Positions 27,581 to 41,600 are shown, numbered from the stretch's first letter. The stretch: 64,000 nucleotides of DNA from Eremophila alpestris peregrina (GCA_009792885.1 WMCF01000016.1:14900662-14964661); one strand, 5' to 3'. The notes: generated by a model from the letters alone, not told the origin. Translations and numbers: made by a program.

Positions 27581-29396
27581 GAGGTCAGAGAGGCTCCAGG
27601 ATGAACTCAGCCATCAGCATGCCCAGGGATTGTCAGGGACTCACAAGAAGGGAGGAGGAGGCCTCAAGGAACAGAATTAAATCAGCACAGTCCAGCACAT
27701 CACAGCCCTCAGTCAGCTTATGGAGGCAAAGGTGATAAATTAATAAATTTAGATCACAGAATCACTTTCCAAATAGCTGGAGACCAAGGTCTCAGACTTT
27801 AGGAACACCGAGTAGGGCTGGATATTTTATGTACAGAACACATAACTATACAAACCTCTTGATTTCTCTAGCTACTTTAAGTACACCTTAAAGTTACTGG
27901 TTGCCTCATCTCTTTCAACACTAAGTACCTGTAACATGGAACCATATGAATTTGAAAGGTTTGTTCTAGAGAGTGAGTGAGGAAAGGAACACAGCCATTG
28001 TTTATAATGAGCTGCCACAGCTCCCCATTATTTACTGGTGCATTTATGTACATGTAAGTCCTGTTTGGCTTCTCTCTGGAAGCTTTCCATTCACAATTTG
28101 GTGCTGTGAGTGAAGAGTGGCACTGCAATACTGAGAAACACACTGGAGATGAAACTGCATTCCCTGATGGCACTGGGGCTTCTGTCAAGGGTTAAATAAA
28201 CACATGAGCTCCTCTATTACTCCTCCCAACAAGTGTGCCAGTCTACAAAACAAAACTGCCACAAAGCAAAACCAAACCAAAACTATTTTATCAGAAATCC
28301 AAAGTACTTTCCATTTGGGATACTTCCACAGTCCTCCTGCAGCATTAGCAGGCACATACCAGTGCAGCTGACAGCTGCAGCCTGCCTTTATATAACACTT
28401 TTTATGTTATATAGAGGAGATTGGTGTAGGTACTTTCACAGAGTCCCCTGCATGCAGCTCACCTGGAATGGCAGTAACAATCTGCAGAGGTTTATCTGAT
28501 TTGTCAGATTAACTCATCACTGCTTGCCTTAAATCATTTCATCTTTCTATAGAATAATTCAACTGCACAGAAATGGTGCAAAACCTTTTAAATACTTGAC
28601 TTTGTAATTAAGGTTGCACTAACACGAGAGGTCACCTGGTTCTCAACAACTGCCCAAATTAATAATTCCACCTGTATTGCCTTCTCCTACACTCAAGGTT
28701 TCCAGCCCAACTGCAATAGGAAAGCAGTTTAGATAAATCACTCAACATGAGTTTTCATGTCTCAAACAAGTTTGATAATCCAGAATCACTACCTAAAACA
28801 CAAGCTTCCCAGTTTTGTGAGTTGTCTGCAGCTGTGTAATAAATACCAATAAGATCAACAAGGCAAGAACCTTAGATCACAGAATATTTATGCCAGCTGG
28901 AAATAATGAAAATGGTTTGCGCCAACTGCTGAATTTTGTTATTCTGATTTTCAGATAAATAACATCCAGCATGTATTGGAGCTTGTCAACAACTGGCATT
29001 TAAACACATTTATTTAAAAAATTCTATTACTCCTGAAAAAACAAAACAAAACAAACAAAAAATAAACAAAAAAGCCCCTCCAAGTTGTTATTTCTTCCAA
29101 AACGTGTTGGCCTTGAACTTTTTTTTTTGCAGCGCATCACAGATTTATTTACAAGATTTAACTAGTATTGAAAAATGCAGAAACAAAATATGCAAACTGT
29201 CATCAGAATAAAAGCCACTTCTGCTCTGTTAGTTTTGGTGAGAAAAACAGCTCAGTGTCACTGCAGTACTGCAGACAGAGCTTGAAGAGATACTTTCCCA
29301 AAGCTTTTAAAGCTTTCTTAAGACAATGTAGTACTTGACAAAATTTCCTTTGGTCCCACAGAGTTGTAAAGGACAAGAATTTTTTTTTAAATGCAA
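27581..29396. other. Non-genic stretch between CR1 relic and LTR fragment
   Basis: The first 100-odd bases may be a decayed continuation of the CR1 copy. An A-rich simple repeat sits at 29036. Nothing else is recognised. Confidence 0.6.
29036..29074 (+). repeat. A-rich simple repeat (CAAAA)n
   Basis: An A-rich run with periodic C (acaaaacaaaacaaacaaaa and on) is visible directly. It could be a decayed retroposon tail, but no element body is recognised beside it. Confidence 0.9.
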
Positions 29397-29534
29397 TGTC
29401 TTAGTTTGAAAGACAGGTGTATGCTGGGGAAGGCAGGAGCCTCCCCTCGAATGGAGAATGTAAACCTCCTCCCTCCAAATTAGTATAATTTTAAAATTAA
29501 GGGGCTCTCAGGCAAAGATATGGGGATAGGAATT
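29397..29534 (+). mobile_element. 5'-end fragment of an LTR related to the 12460-13142 element
   Basis: The sequence begins tgtcttagtttgaaagacag and follows the complement of the 12460-13142 LTR through ggggctctcaggcaaagata (29501-29520) and the atatgggga-tagg region. Similarity fades after about 29534. It is therefore either truncated there or belongs to a subfamily with a different 3' part. It lies in the opposite orientation to the other copy. Confidence 0.65.
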
Positions 29535-32500
29535 TTACCTGAAGAAAAAGCCAGTAATCTATTTCAGCACAGAGAAGGGCAGTTAATGCCTGCACTGCTG
29601 CTCTGGAGCTTTGCTTTCTACTTTCTCCTTTCCTCTCACCACCAATGTGCTGATAAATCAAACAAACAAACCCCTCCTGCAGTGACAGTGATCTCAAAGA
29701 TGCTGAAAACATTTTCCTGTGTGGAGCTTTGCTGCTGCCCACCTGCTCACTGCTGATCAGTTCTGTGCAGCCCAGCACACAGGTCACACACTGAACATGC
29801 CAGGCAAGCCTGGGTCAGAGCAGCAGACAGAAAAACCTGCTTCCAGTCTGAGCCAGAAATAAAGCATTTGCTCTTTCCTGCAGCTCAGTGTGTGCCCTGA
29901 GCAAAAATAAAAGCATCAAAATTATTTTCTAAATTCCAGTGATTTGGAGAAGTCTCTCACTTGGGGCCAGATGCCTCCCACTGCTTCATGCACACTTGCA
30001 TGTCAGTGTCTTAAGATTCACACTTAACAAGCACACCTGGGTTTTTTATCTTAAAAGAAGGGATTTAGCTTCATTTTAGCTATCAGAGGCTGTTGTATAT
30101 TATATTTTCAGTTATGCTTCCCAACTGCCATCCAGTTAACACAAAGAGCTATTTCCTTGCAGTCGGATCTGTTACCAATATATGCTTCCCAGCTGAAGGG
30201 GAATTCTTCTGGCTTTGAATTAAGAAAGTTGTGTGTCCAGGCCTCTCCAGGGAAAAAGGTTTTCTTACCTTAGAAAGTCAAAAATAAGATATGGAGTGAG
30301 GCAAGACTACTGAGAAAATGAAAGACTTGTCAGGGTCTTGGGTTACATGGTAAAAAGGGCTCTCTTCCTGATGGATTTTGCTCCAGAAACTTGAAGAGGC
30401 TTTGTCATATTTTAACCTTCCTTAGTGGGACAAAGATGCAAGTAAAAACAATAAACTCCTCAAAAAGCCCAAGCTGTTGCTTGCTAATCACCTCCACTTG
30501 TGGAAATACTGGATTTTACCAGTATAAGAATAAATCTGTGTGCAACATTGTTAAAATACACAAATGTGAATCCAATTTAGAGATTTGGAACCAAAGAGAA
30601 AGACAAAGTGAGTTCAGCACTGCAGCCAGAGAGAGAACAAGCAGAACCCCAGGAGCCAGTCAGGTGGAGAGCACCACTGGATGCTCCCAACAGCCCATGG
30701 AAAAACCTCTCACCACACAGAGGGGTCTCTGATCCATTTTGGATGAGCTGCTGTTGACCCTCATATGAAGTAGCACAAACCTGAAATCATCACAATATGA
30801 CTCGCACTGTCGATGTGACATTGATAAAAAAATTAAATTAACTAAAAGCTCATCATTAACAATCTTTGCAAGTGCATGAAGTAGCTATTTAAGCAGAGGT
30901 AATGACCTTTTTAAGGGTATAACATGAGCTAACATCCATGATTTTGCACATTCTTTTGTTAAGTGCTTCTTCCCACAATTAGTGTCAGCACTAGAAGTCA
31001 AAGATAAAAATGCTTCTCCACAAGCAGGACTCTCAGAATTTAAAAGAAATTGTACTGTATTTAATGGATGCCTAAAAGGCAGAAACATGAAGGAAATAGG
31101 AGAAAATATACCTCCAAACAAACCCTAATTTGTAAGCCACATTAGTTAGTGGATGTTTACTGGCCTCATTTGAAAGCTCCTCCCATGCCACTCTCCCCAG
31201 AGAAGGAAGATGTGGAGAGGGAGTTCAAATTTCCACCTTTTTACTTTGCTGAATGTCTCATTTTTAAAAGAATGAAGCAGAAAGGAGGCATTGCCTCTTC
31301 TACATTCCAAAACCCATTATTTCTCAAATATCTTTGGCTATTAGGAAGCAAATTTAGCTACTGATTTAATTTGTTTCAACTTTTAAGTACTAATACCCAA
31401 GCAAGCATATGTTGAACAGGCTGGTTAAGAATATTTAATGAGAGTTTAGTTACTGATTTGTAAATGAAAAGTGCAAATGTGGCAGTTGCCATAATCCTTG
31501 TAGTTCCTTGCTGGCACTGAGCCCAGCCAGACTTAAAAATATGCAACATATTGATGGAAGAAAAGGAGAAAAAAATTAATATTATGTGTAAAAACTTGCT
31601 GTGAAAATACAATTCTGCGTTTGGATCTTAATGTAAATTGTATGAGCAAGACACAATAATTCTGAATGCATTTATGTATGCTTTGTGCTGATGGGATTAA
31701 TGCAAATATTACAGTCACACCATAAATTTACAATGAAGTGAATGCCTACAGGCAATTCAGTTTTCTGTCCTTGGTAACTGTGAACAGAACTGTGCTCTGT
31801 TCTACATTTGTCAGCAAATGAAACAGTGAGCAATAATCTCTTCACTTGTATCTACCTCTGCATGGCATTTCTGCCTTGCATCCAGGAAGGGCCTTCAGTG
31901 GAACAAGATCCACAGAGAAGGCACAGCATGTTCCTGTTCCTGGGAAATAGAAGGAGCACAAGGAGAGTGGAAGGGCTGTTAATAAAACCTGACACTAATA
32001 GAAGTTAAACCTGCTGCATTCATAAATGATGACAAACTCCAGTACTCCCCTCCTCCCCTAATTATCATACCCATTTCTAGAAACTCTTGCCTCATTTTCT
32101 TTCCTAACCCTTGTCTAGGAAGTAAAAGAAGCCTTAAAGAGTTGCTTCTGAGAGAGATTCACTGTCAGTACCCTCATTTCCCTCACAAGGCAGGAAAGAA
32201 TAACCCTTAGAAAAGATATTTGAGATTGGAAACTCCTTTGGGTGATTTGCCCTGGGTGGCACTGTGATAATTTTGTCCTGTGTCCATGTGAAGATTTTTT
32301 CCTGTGGCACAGTCTGACCCTCCAAGACTAGCCTTGTGGGCACTGCCCCTACTACCAGTTCTGAGAGGAACATTCCAGCTCTGGTGATTTCTTGGAGGGC
32401 AGCTGCAAAGCTGCCTCTGGGTCACACTTTATTCTCCTCTTTGCCAGGGAGCAGCCCAGTAGGAGCTTCCCTTCACTGAGCAAGCACTGTGCCCTCAGCC

Positions 32501-35500
32501 CCTGATGTCACCTCATACCCTGCTCCTTGGACAGGCAGAACTTTTCTCTGCCATATATTCACAGGCTACCTCAAAGAAATCTAAAAAACAACAGGTATCA
32601 GAAAATGAAACACAGAATTAAACATTCAAACCACTAAGTGCTGCAAAACACTGCACAGACATTAGCACTTGGTGCTTGTCCTGCATGGTCACACACAGGG
32701 AATACTTTCCACCTTACAGTGCACAGAAAAGTCAGTTTTCCTACAGACTTTCATCACTACAGACTTCATTCCCTTTTACAACACTGTATGAATGAGACTG
32801 ATTTTATTTCACACACATGAAAACCCAACCAGACAGCACTGACACACCTGCTTTGGCAGACCCCACATTATAACCAGGAGTGAGACTTTGTCAGTGGACT
32901 TGGCATTTCAGTTTGTCATCTGGATTTTCATTTTCTTTCCTTTTTTAAGTCACAGCCAGCACTCAGCAGTCCTGCAAGGCACAGCCAGGCAAAGCACAGC
33001 CACCTGCAAAGCCCTGCTTTGTGCCTTGTCCAGAGACACTCAGGAATTCTGTGGGATCAGAAAGGATCAAATCCAGCACTTGCAGAACAGCCTTTAATTT
33101 CTCTAATTCCCTGAGGAGTTTGCAAGGGCCCCTTTCAGTCCCCACACACTGAATGCAGCAAAAGCTGGGGCAAAAATCCCTCAGGATGGATCCTATCCAG
33201 TGCTTCCAGAGCCTGCTCAGGAGCTGCAGATGGAAGGGATCACTCTGAGAGCAGCTTCAGAGCATTTCCCATCACACCCTGGCAGCAGTCTGCCTGTGAA
33301 ACTGCAGGTTTACATTTTGGTCACCTGTGGTTGGATTTACAAATTTACACAAAAAACACAAGTCTGCAGATAACAAAGTTCCTCTTTTACAGATTTCATG
33401 TCCCCACTTCAGATTAGGAACATACCTTAGCACCTCAAATTAAACATCAAGCAAGTCTTAAAGGAGAGGGGGGGAAAATGCCTTCTTGCTGTTTATCATT
33501 GCCAGAAATTTCAATCACTTTAGATGATTTTTTTTTTAATTTTCCCTCATCTCCAAATCCATAATAGATTAAAAAACAAAACAACACACTAGGCACACAA
33601 AATATTAGCATTTACCTTGAGCCTGAGTTACTAAATTGGCAAAGCTATGAGCACTTGAACATTAATTTTTCAATAGAAAACTTCAGAAAACCTCAGCTGG
33701 ACACACTCCTGTTTATACTGTGTATGTTGAGGGCATAACCTTAAGGAATTAATACAATACCATGGACAACATTAAGGCATCACACTGAAATATAAAAATC
33801 ATTGAAGAGTGGAAAAGAAACAACAGCCCAGTATTTTTTAAAACATTAAATTTTAAAGGAACTGTATGATTTCTGTGAGTGATCTGAGCCTGACTCCTCT
33901 TCAAACCACCTGTACACACACCCATGTCCCTCCAGGACAGCAGGGCTGCCACAGGGGTGTCTGTGTGCCTGATTCACCCCTGGCAGCCCCTGCCCAGAGA
34001 CACAGAGTGAGTGAGGGGCCACAAATGCACAAATCCTCAGCCACACATGGGGCAGCAGCTCAGAGTCCTGCAGAGCTGCTTATGGGAAAAGCCCCCAGGT
34101 TAAATAGAATATTCCACCATCTCAGCCATGATGGGAAAGAGTTATAAAGCAATTCAGATTTTTATGTGTTTATAGGTATTTAGAAAAATGTTTATATACT
34201 CTAATTAAGTTTCTATAGTCCCTTCCATAGGATTTCTTGTCATCCCTGAATGGTTACACAGCCCTTATTAAAGCTGATTACACACCAAACAAAGCATCTG
34301 AGCACAGTTATAAACCCTTTACAAGGAGCCATGATCTAATACAGGATCTACGTGGCTCATTAAGAATCTGAGGAATTACCCTGAAGAAATGTGCCTCCTT
34401 TATAGAATATTATTTGTGTAAAAAGCACTTTTATTGAGTTCTTAAATTACACTGGCATATAAACTGCCAATCAAAGCTGCCTATAAAGAACAAGCAAATG
34501 AATCTGGTGAACAGGCACAAATGATGAGGACAAAGGCTGAGGAATCAAATGAGTTACCACCAGCATCTCAGGCAAGAGATACATTTTCTACAGGCAATAA
34601 CATTTATTGCAACTATCAGTTCAAGTCTATTGCTACCCCAGCATCAACGAGTTCATTCAAAGTTGAAAGAACTTCAGAGGATACTTTTATGAGTGTGGGT
34701 TTGCCCAAGCAAAATGGGAAATTATGTTCAATGGCAACTGAAGTCAGAATGCACCTTCCTGATCATCATGGGGTCACTTGGACTGTGCAGGACAACTGAT
34801 GTAGCTGCTCATTTTACCCAAGACAAAGAACTTTTGACAAGACTGAGTTTTGCATTTGTTGGCCTCTTACTTCTAGAAAATCAATCGACCTCAAAAGCCA
34901 AGAACCACAGGCACACTCAGGACCTCAGATGCACTCCTGGTGAATTCATGCTCCTTCCTGCTCTGGGCAGGTCAGCCCCTCACACAAACTCACTCCACAG
35001 CATCCAATCTCACCCTGCCAACTCACACACTGGCAGATGGAGCTCCATTTCTGGCAGCAGTGACACTTGTCACATGGGACACTCTCCCTTCTCTCACAGC
35101 AGGTCTCTCAGTGCCACCTGAGACCTTGAGGCAAGTTTTCACTCTTTTCCTCACCCCTTTCACACCAACCTTTGAGCATGGATGTGTTCTCAGTGGCACT
35201 GACAGCAGTACCAAGCTCTTCCCAACTCGTGTTGGAGACAGGGTGAGCAGAGTCAGCTGCACAACTCCCTCCTGAGGTTCCCTGTGTTCAGATTAAGGCA
35301 CAGCAGCAAGGAAAAACACAGCATGTGTCCCTCCAAACATCTGTTTCTTGCACTCATGCCCAGTATTGTGTGGAGAAGGGCCTTGGTTTTACTGTGCTTT
35401 TTAATCATTCTCTAAATCTACAGTGGGATCAAATTATTTCCTAGGATGTCAAATCACTGAAGATCCAACAGAGGATGTAGAACATGTAAGTGTTCCATGT

Positions 35501-37374
35501 TCTTTTGAAATTACCATTTCCTCTCTGTCAAATCCTCCTCATAAGAGGAGGTAGGAGAAAAGCTGTCTATGAGCTCGGGGCACTTTCCAGCAGGAGACAA
35601 CAGCATTCCCTGCAGGAGCTGCCAGTGAAAGGGACAGAATAAACAAAGTCTTCTCTTGGGTTTCACAGAAGCTACTGACATCAGGGGTTTATTATCAATT
35701 CTCTTTTCCTAAAAATAGACCAGTGTATAACACCAGGTTTTGGTACAGTTAACAGTAAATGAACTCATTTTACAGACTGTGCTTTATTACCAAGAGATAA
35801 CTTGCTTTTTAGATTTCAAACTTAATCTTTCCCAGAGGTCTTATATAGAGCAGAAAAGAGAGGCCCATCCAATTTTTACTAGACAAACTAAAACTCTTGG
35901 AAAGAATGATTTTCATCAGACTGGGTTAGCACAAAGGTGTAGGTGATATTGCTTGTACCTGAAGTGTAAGGTCCTGCAATGATATTCAGATTTTTAACTG
36001 AGCCCTCACATAAAAAATCCACAGCTCACACCTATAGAGTAACTCATGCACGTTTCCATAGATACAACTATATTCAACCATGACACAGATACTGGATGTG
36101 TGCATATTTAGAGTCTTCTTAAAAACAGCCCATACACAGAAACTTAAACCAACTTTGCTGCTCACCCAACTTCAATCATGATCAAGAATGCAATTAGAAT
36201 TATCACTTTCCCCTTTCAGGGGTGATTTTTCACATTAAAGCATAGCTATTCCTTTGGGATATTCAATATGCACCTGAAAGGGAAGAACCCAGTCTCCTGA
36301 AAGAGATCATTTTGTCTGTTTCTAGTCATCCTTACTACCTTTGCAGAATTAGATTTATATCTACAGTTCATTTCTGCACTTCCTGAGATTCACTCAGGTA
36401 CCTTTTTATTCACTCACCATACAATCACTGGCTTAGTAAGATGGACCTGCACTGCTTTTAATAAAATCAGTTCAATATTTCACATTGCACACCCTGAAGC
36501 CTAAAGCTGCAGAGAACCAACTGGCCTCCAGGATGTTCTTTGTTTTAACATTTTGGAACTTGCTGCCATCCAAATCCACTGCACACAGAGTCCCCAGGCT
36601 GTCAGGTGAGGGGGGTGGGTTGGAGACAGGCACACAGCACAGCACACACAGAGGATCAGCAGCAAACAGCATTGTTTGGATCTTTCCTATACAGCAGTTT
36701 AAAACTCTTGGGCTGGGACAACTGCTGGGTGTGAGTCTTGGCCCTGCCCAGCTCCCTGATGTTCCTGCTCTCTGCACTGGGCTGGCTGAAGTCTCTGCAG
36801 GAGCTCCATTGTTCACCCAGGCACTTGTTTCTAGAACAAGCCAGGTTAGCCAAATTGCATTTGTTATGACCAAATTTGTCTTGGCTAGTTAAAACTAGCT
36901 GTGACATCAAGAAGCACATGAACTATAACATTTTCAAGAGAAACATTATTTCCATTATACAAATCCTTATCCTCCTGAATCTGTAACCCAATCTCCATGG
37001 AAGTCCTGAAGAAAAAGTGGATGCTATAAACTTTGTGACTGTAAACTTTTGTCACAGCACATTCAAATGGTAATAATTTTGGAAGGCATTTTAAAGGTCT
37101 GGGATTAAAATTTTTACCCACAGAGAGTTCAAATCCCAAGGAAAGTATCAATTTCCACAATAAGCTATGCTGAAAACTCTCCTAATGTGCTTATCCTTCA
37201 ACTGCTCTAATAAATAAGTCCCATGGCAGAGAATCTTTACCAAAACCAGAGATATTTACAGTGCTTTCAGTATTACAAGTTTAAAATGCAATTATCAAAA
37301 TGAGACAGATTTAAGGAACAGTTTTTCTAAAGCTTTAAAGGTGCTGAAATAAAGCAGTGTCAATTTTCAGACTT
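29535..37374. other. Non-genic stretch, 8 kb
   Basis: No exon or repeat family was recognised with confidence. The first few hundred bases could be the rest of the LTR that starts at 29397. Around 34900-35280 and 36480-36900 the sequence is richer in G+C and open in several frames on both strands, as expected from low stop density alone. Confidence 0.6.
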
Positions 37375-37788
37375 TGACTTACTGGGGAACAGGAGATCCT
37401 GGGTGATCCAAGTCCTGGGAGTGTCAAAGCCAGCACAGCCTCTGGATATGAACAAGCAGCAGACTGGTGATGGAGGACACACAACCAACACCATGAATAG
37501 GCTCAAGCTGCAGTGCTTTAATGTCCCTCAGCACAGCCTTTTATACCCTTTTCCCTCATGCAGAACACCTGTGTGCCCTTTGACTCATCGGTGATTGGTC
37601 AGTACAAATCAGCATCCCCTGCTCCTCCTCCTCCAGTGCTGCTCACCTGCCTCACTCAGCTGCTCCTCATCAGGTGAGATTCCCTGCAGCTCTCTCTGTT
37701 CTTGTACAATCCATCCTCCCACAGACTGTGGGCACTGCAAGGGAGGATTACCTCATATTACATATATTAGAGTGAGAAGTCAACAACA
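37375..37788 (-). mobile_element. Compact solo LTR (ERVK-like), minus strand
   Basis: Read on the minus strand, the block begins tgttgttgacttctcactc (from 37788). It has TATAAAAGG at 37545-37537 and an ATTAAA polyadenylation signal at 37522-37517, followed by a GT-rich stretch (ggtgttggttgtgtgtcc). A TATA box about 15 bases ahead of a poly(A) signal, followed by a GT-rich U5, is the arrangement of compact LTRs with a short R region. The length of about 410 bp fits. The outer boundaries are approximate and I saw no clear target-site duplication. No retroviral genes are adjacent. Confidence 0.6.
37537..37545 (-). promoter_or_regulatory. TATA box of the LTR
   Basis: The minus strand reads TATAAAAGG, a strong TATA element in the expected place within the LTR at 37375-37788. 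The ATTAAA signal follows at 37522-37517. Whether it drives transcription today is unknown. Confidence 0.5.
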
Positions 37789-38205
37789 CAATAGAATCAG
37801 AATTCTTAAAGCTGGCAAACTTCTCAACATAGATGTTACCATGTAGATGTTACTGAGGAATTGGATTTAACAACAAAACCTTTTTTTACTTTTCTTATCA
37901 AAAAGGTTTGCCATGTTTTCTCAATGGCAGAAAAACATTACATGAAAATAATTGAAAGTTCAGTTCTAGTTCTGGGGTTTTTTTCAGACGGGTATTAAAA
38001 CCTTTCATTCCCTTGTGCACTTTAAGAGGTGAGGAAAAGCACAGGAATTTTAATTCAAGGAAAGAGAAATTCAACAGTTTTATAAAAGAAGTTCCATTTT
38101 TCTTAATTATTTTTAATTCTTTCATGTGTCAACTGTAAAACACCATCTTGTTCATCACTTCACCATCCACCAGAAGCTGTGGTTCCCCCACAAACTTAAC
38201 AAAAG

Positions 38206-38243
38206 TTTTTTGGTTTGGTTTTTGTTTTGGTTTTGTTTTTTTT
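38206..38243 (+). repeat. T-rich simple repeat (GTTTT)n
   Basis: This is a pyrimidine/G run of the form ttttggttttgtttttttt. Confidence 0.9.
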
Positions 38244-38665
38244 GCAAGAAAACTGAGCATTATTACCAATTCCTGAACAACCTTTCCTGATGAATAGAAA
38301 GCCATTATTTACAGGAAGCCTTTGCAATGCAGGAAAGACCAGACCTTCAAGTAGGAGAACTGGGGTTTTTTTATCTCATAAACATTGTGAGAGCTGAAAT
38401 AAGAGCCAGTGTTACAAAGGCTGCTGGGCCTGGAGCTGCCTGAGCTCTGCATCTGCATCCACAGCATCTCTGGGAGCTGGAAGTGCTCCTGCCTGAGGCT
38501 CTGTCCATCTTCCAGCAGCTCTTGGCCCCTGGCACTGATGGACCACACCCTCCAGGCAGCTGCCACCAAATCCATCAGCCTGGCAAAGACCTCCACTGCT
38601 CAGAGCACAAAATCTGAATGGCCTTGATGGGGCAGGGCTGTACAACACTTCACAGCATTTTCACC

Positions 38666-38694
38666 TTTTTTTGTGTGTGTGTGTGAGAGAGAGA
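38666..38694 (+). repeat. Compound microsatellite T(n)(GT)n(GA)n
   Basis: T7 is followed by about six GT units and then five GA units, read directly. Confidence 0.95.
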
Positions 38695-41600
38695 ATGAAG
38701 AGCAGTAAGCTGCTGAGAGACTGAATTAATATCCAAATCAAGCTAGATCAAGGTAAAGGACACCAGGCCAGAACCTCCCTGAACAGGGTCAGTTCTCTCT
38801 CTTTACACATTCCCAAGCTTTAATAGCCTTCCCTTGTACAACTATAGACTTATTTTCTACAGGGCTCCCTCCTTGTTCTGTAATGACAAGCACAGCTGTA
38901 AACCTGCTGTTCCCCAACATTTGAATGCTCCATACTGAAATCCTCACTTTTATTAATAAAGTAACAAGTACACCTTAACAAGGTACCTGAAAATACCAGA
39001 TGGAAACAGGCAATGTGCTGCTGACAGATCCCTTTTCTCAGTGGAAGTGCAGAAGTCATCCTAAGCCTAGCAAGAACATCCCCATATCTCTGGTGGGGAT
39101 TGAGCTGTGTTGTCAGGCAACCAATTGCAAACTAAATATAACACTTCTCAACACTTGTGTATCTCAAAGTCATTAAACACAGAAACTACATAAAAGGGGT
39201 TGTGTAACAGAAAACATTACCACCAGCTTTTGAAAATCAAAGTAATGGTAAAGGCACATGTGACAGCACAATTAGCTAAGATGGAATTTTGTACATTGAC
39301 TATGAAAATTCCTCTATGAAATATGCAATCCTAACAAGCATGAATGTCTCACTGCATACACTCTCATGCAACACCAAGTTTCAGTATCTGTGCTATGGGA
39401 AGAGATCTATGCTCAAAAGAGTCAAGTGTATCTATAGATTGTTTCCTACCAGACTGATCACACAAAATCAAGCACTTTACACAGTAGACATGATCTTGAA
39501 GTTTGCCCAGACTGGAGCATAAACAAGCCTGTATTGGTGGATGGCCAAAAAGTTAAAGTGAAATGGAGAGGAAAGTCAGCTACAGCACAAAGCAAGGAAG
39601 AGACTTGTGGCTGGGGGTTGCAATAACAGCACCACACAAGGAGTAACATGCACCAACATGATCCCATTTTCTAGAAGCCAATATGTTTTAGAAGCATTGT
39701 AGATAGTTGCCATCTCAAAATGTATTCCAGCAGAAGCAGATGGACTCAGGCTAGGAGAGAGATCTGGCAAATCAAAACAGCAGCTTCAAACTTGGGGACA
39801 CACAATTACATCATGGTAATTAGCTCACATCATAATCACCCTGGCACAGCAATGGTGCCATGGAAGTGTTCCTGTGAACCTCACACACATTTGCACACCT
39901 GCACCCCACCACGGAGCCTCTGTCCTTGAACAGATTCAGAACCTGACTGTACAATTTTGCCTTGAGCCACTGTAAATTGTCATTTTAACTGCACAAAATA
40001 TAAATGCTAACAGATACATGAAAGAAAACAGAACCAGCTGCATGCAGATAGGGCAAGCAGACCCTAAACCATTCTCTGTCACAAGGCAGGTATCAGACTT
40101 ACAAATTATAATATATTATAAAGCTGAGAAAGAATTAATTAAGGGCACAGAGGGGTTTTTTTTCCCTGTGGTATGTTTTTTAAATGTGTGCAATTCTTCC
40201 CCTGATGGTTCTGTCATTTTCTGTAACTGAAAAGGGATTTCTAAGTGGGATCCACAGCTTATAAAGGTGCAAACATTACATTTCAGCAGCTGGGTGAGCA
40301 AAGTCCTGATAAGAGCAAACAGGGCAAAATGAAACAGGTATAAAAAGAACTCAAAACATTGCCAAGCTTTAAAAAAATCCAATTCAACTGTGTTCAAAAA
40401 TATCCAGCTTCTTTTCAAACAAGCACAGTTATTTTTTGACTCCCTGGTGTATACCATAGACAAAATATCACCAGAATACTCTGTTGCTCTAAAGTGCATA
40501 TATACTGTGTATTTTGAGAGAGAGCCCATGTACAAACACACTAAATCTGTCTCTAAAATAGCCACTCATACACCAAATTATGGGAACCAATTGCCCATAT
40601 CCCACACTGCACAACACTCCTTCCATCTTTGTGACTTGAATCTAGACTTCTGATAGCTTACCACAGGTATTTGTCCTGTCTGCAGCACAAACAGAATAAA
40701 TAAAGAGAGTAATGGATGCTGTTTTTTAATGAAAACAGACAAATGGGAAGGCCTAATTTTTGCTCATTGCCACTGTTGTGAACAGGAGAAAAACTACAGT
40801 AGTTATCAGTGTAAAGGAAAATGAGGCCAAAATTATTATGGATTGACTTTGGAAAGCATTCATTTTTTCTTCTCTCAGATCCAATTCTCTACTGGCACAG
40901 GGAGTTGCAGACACAGCAAACAATTAACTCCACTCTGCATATCTGCCTCTCTGGAGAAAACTTTCCTGTTACAGTAACACAGACAGGTCAGAAATTTCAT
41001 AGAAATAACGTGTCACAAACAAACATGACACTGAGAAAGTCACCATGGACCAGAACTACTCCACACACCCAAACCCTCCTGCCATGCACCCTGAAATTTG
41101 CCTGCAGCACAAGGGTGAAGTCATCATAAGCAGCTGGATCAAGCTCTCCAAAAATCCACACAATCCATGGATGTCCCAGAAACAGCTGAGAGGTTGGACT
41201 CTCTCCATCTGATCCCATACAAGCCACTTAAAACAAGTCCTTGTTTCTCCCTCCTAATTAATGACATCTAATTACTATCACAGAGCAGAGCTCCTGCTTG
41301 CCCAATAATCCACTGCATGTTCCAAGACACTGGATTCACTCAGCCTATTAAAAACCTTGTTAGATCACAGAGACAACACAGATTATTGAATTTAGAGATG
41401 CCTTCTGTGGGAAGGGATAGTTTGCCAGTAAGAATAAGGGGTTTCTCCCTTCTTGTCCCAACTAGCTGTACACACCAATTATTTCTATCCCAGAACTCTC
41501 ACAACAGCCCAGGACCTCTTTTTCTGTGGTATTGATCCAGTTCCCATTAAAACAATATAAACCCTGAATTGTCTTCTCTTCCTTTTGTTTGTGTAGAAGC

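Noticed and set aside
34940..35275. Open frames on both strands in a GC-richer patch
   Set aside because: Low stop density explains them. No homology seen.
37120..37140. gagttcaaatcc resembling a tRNA B box
   Set aside because: No A box or cloverleaf can be drawn upstream, so it is not a tRNA gene.
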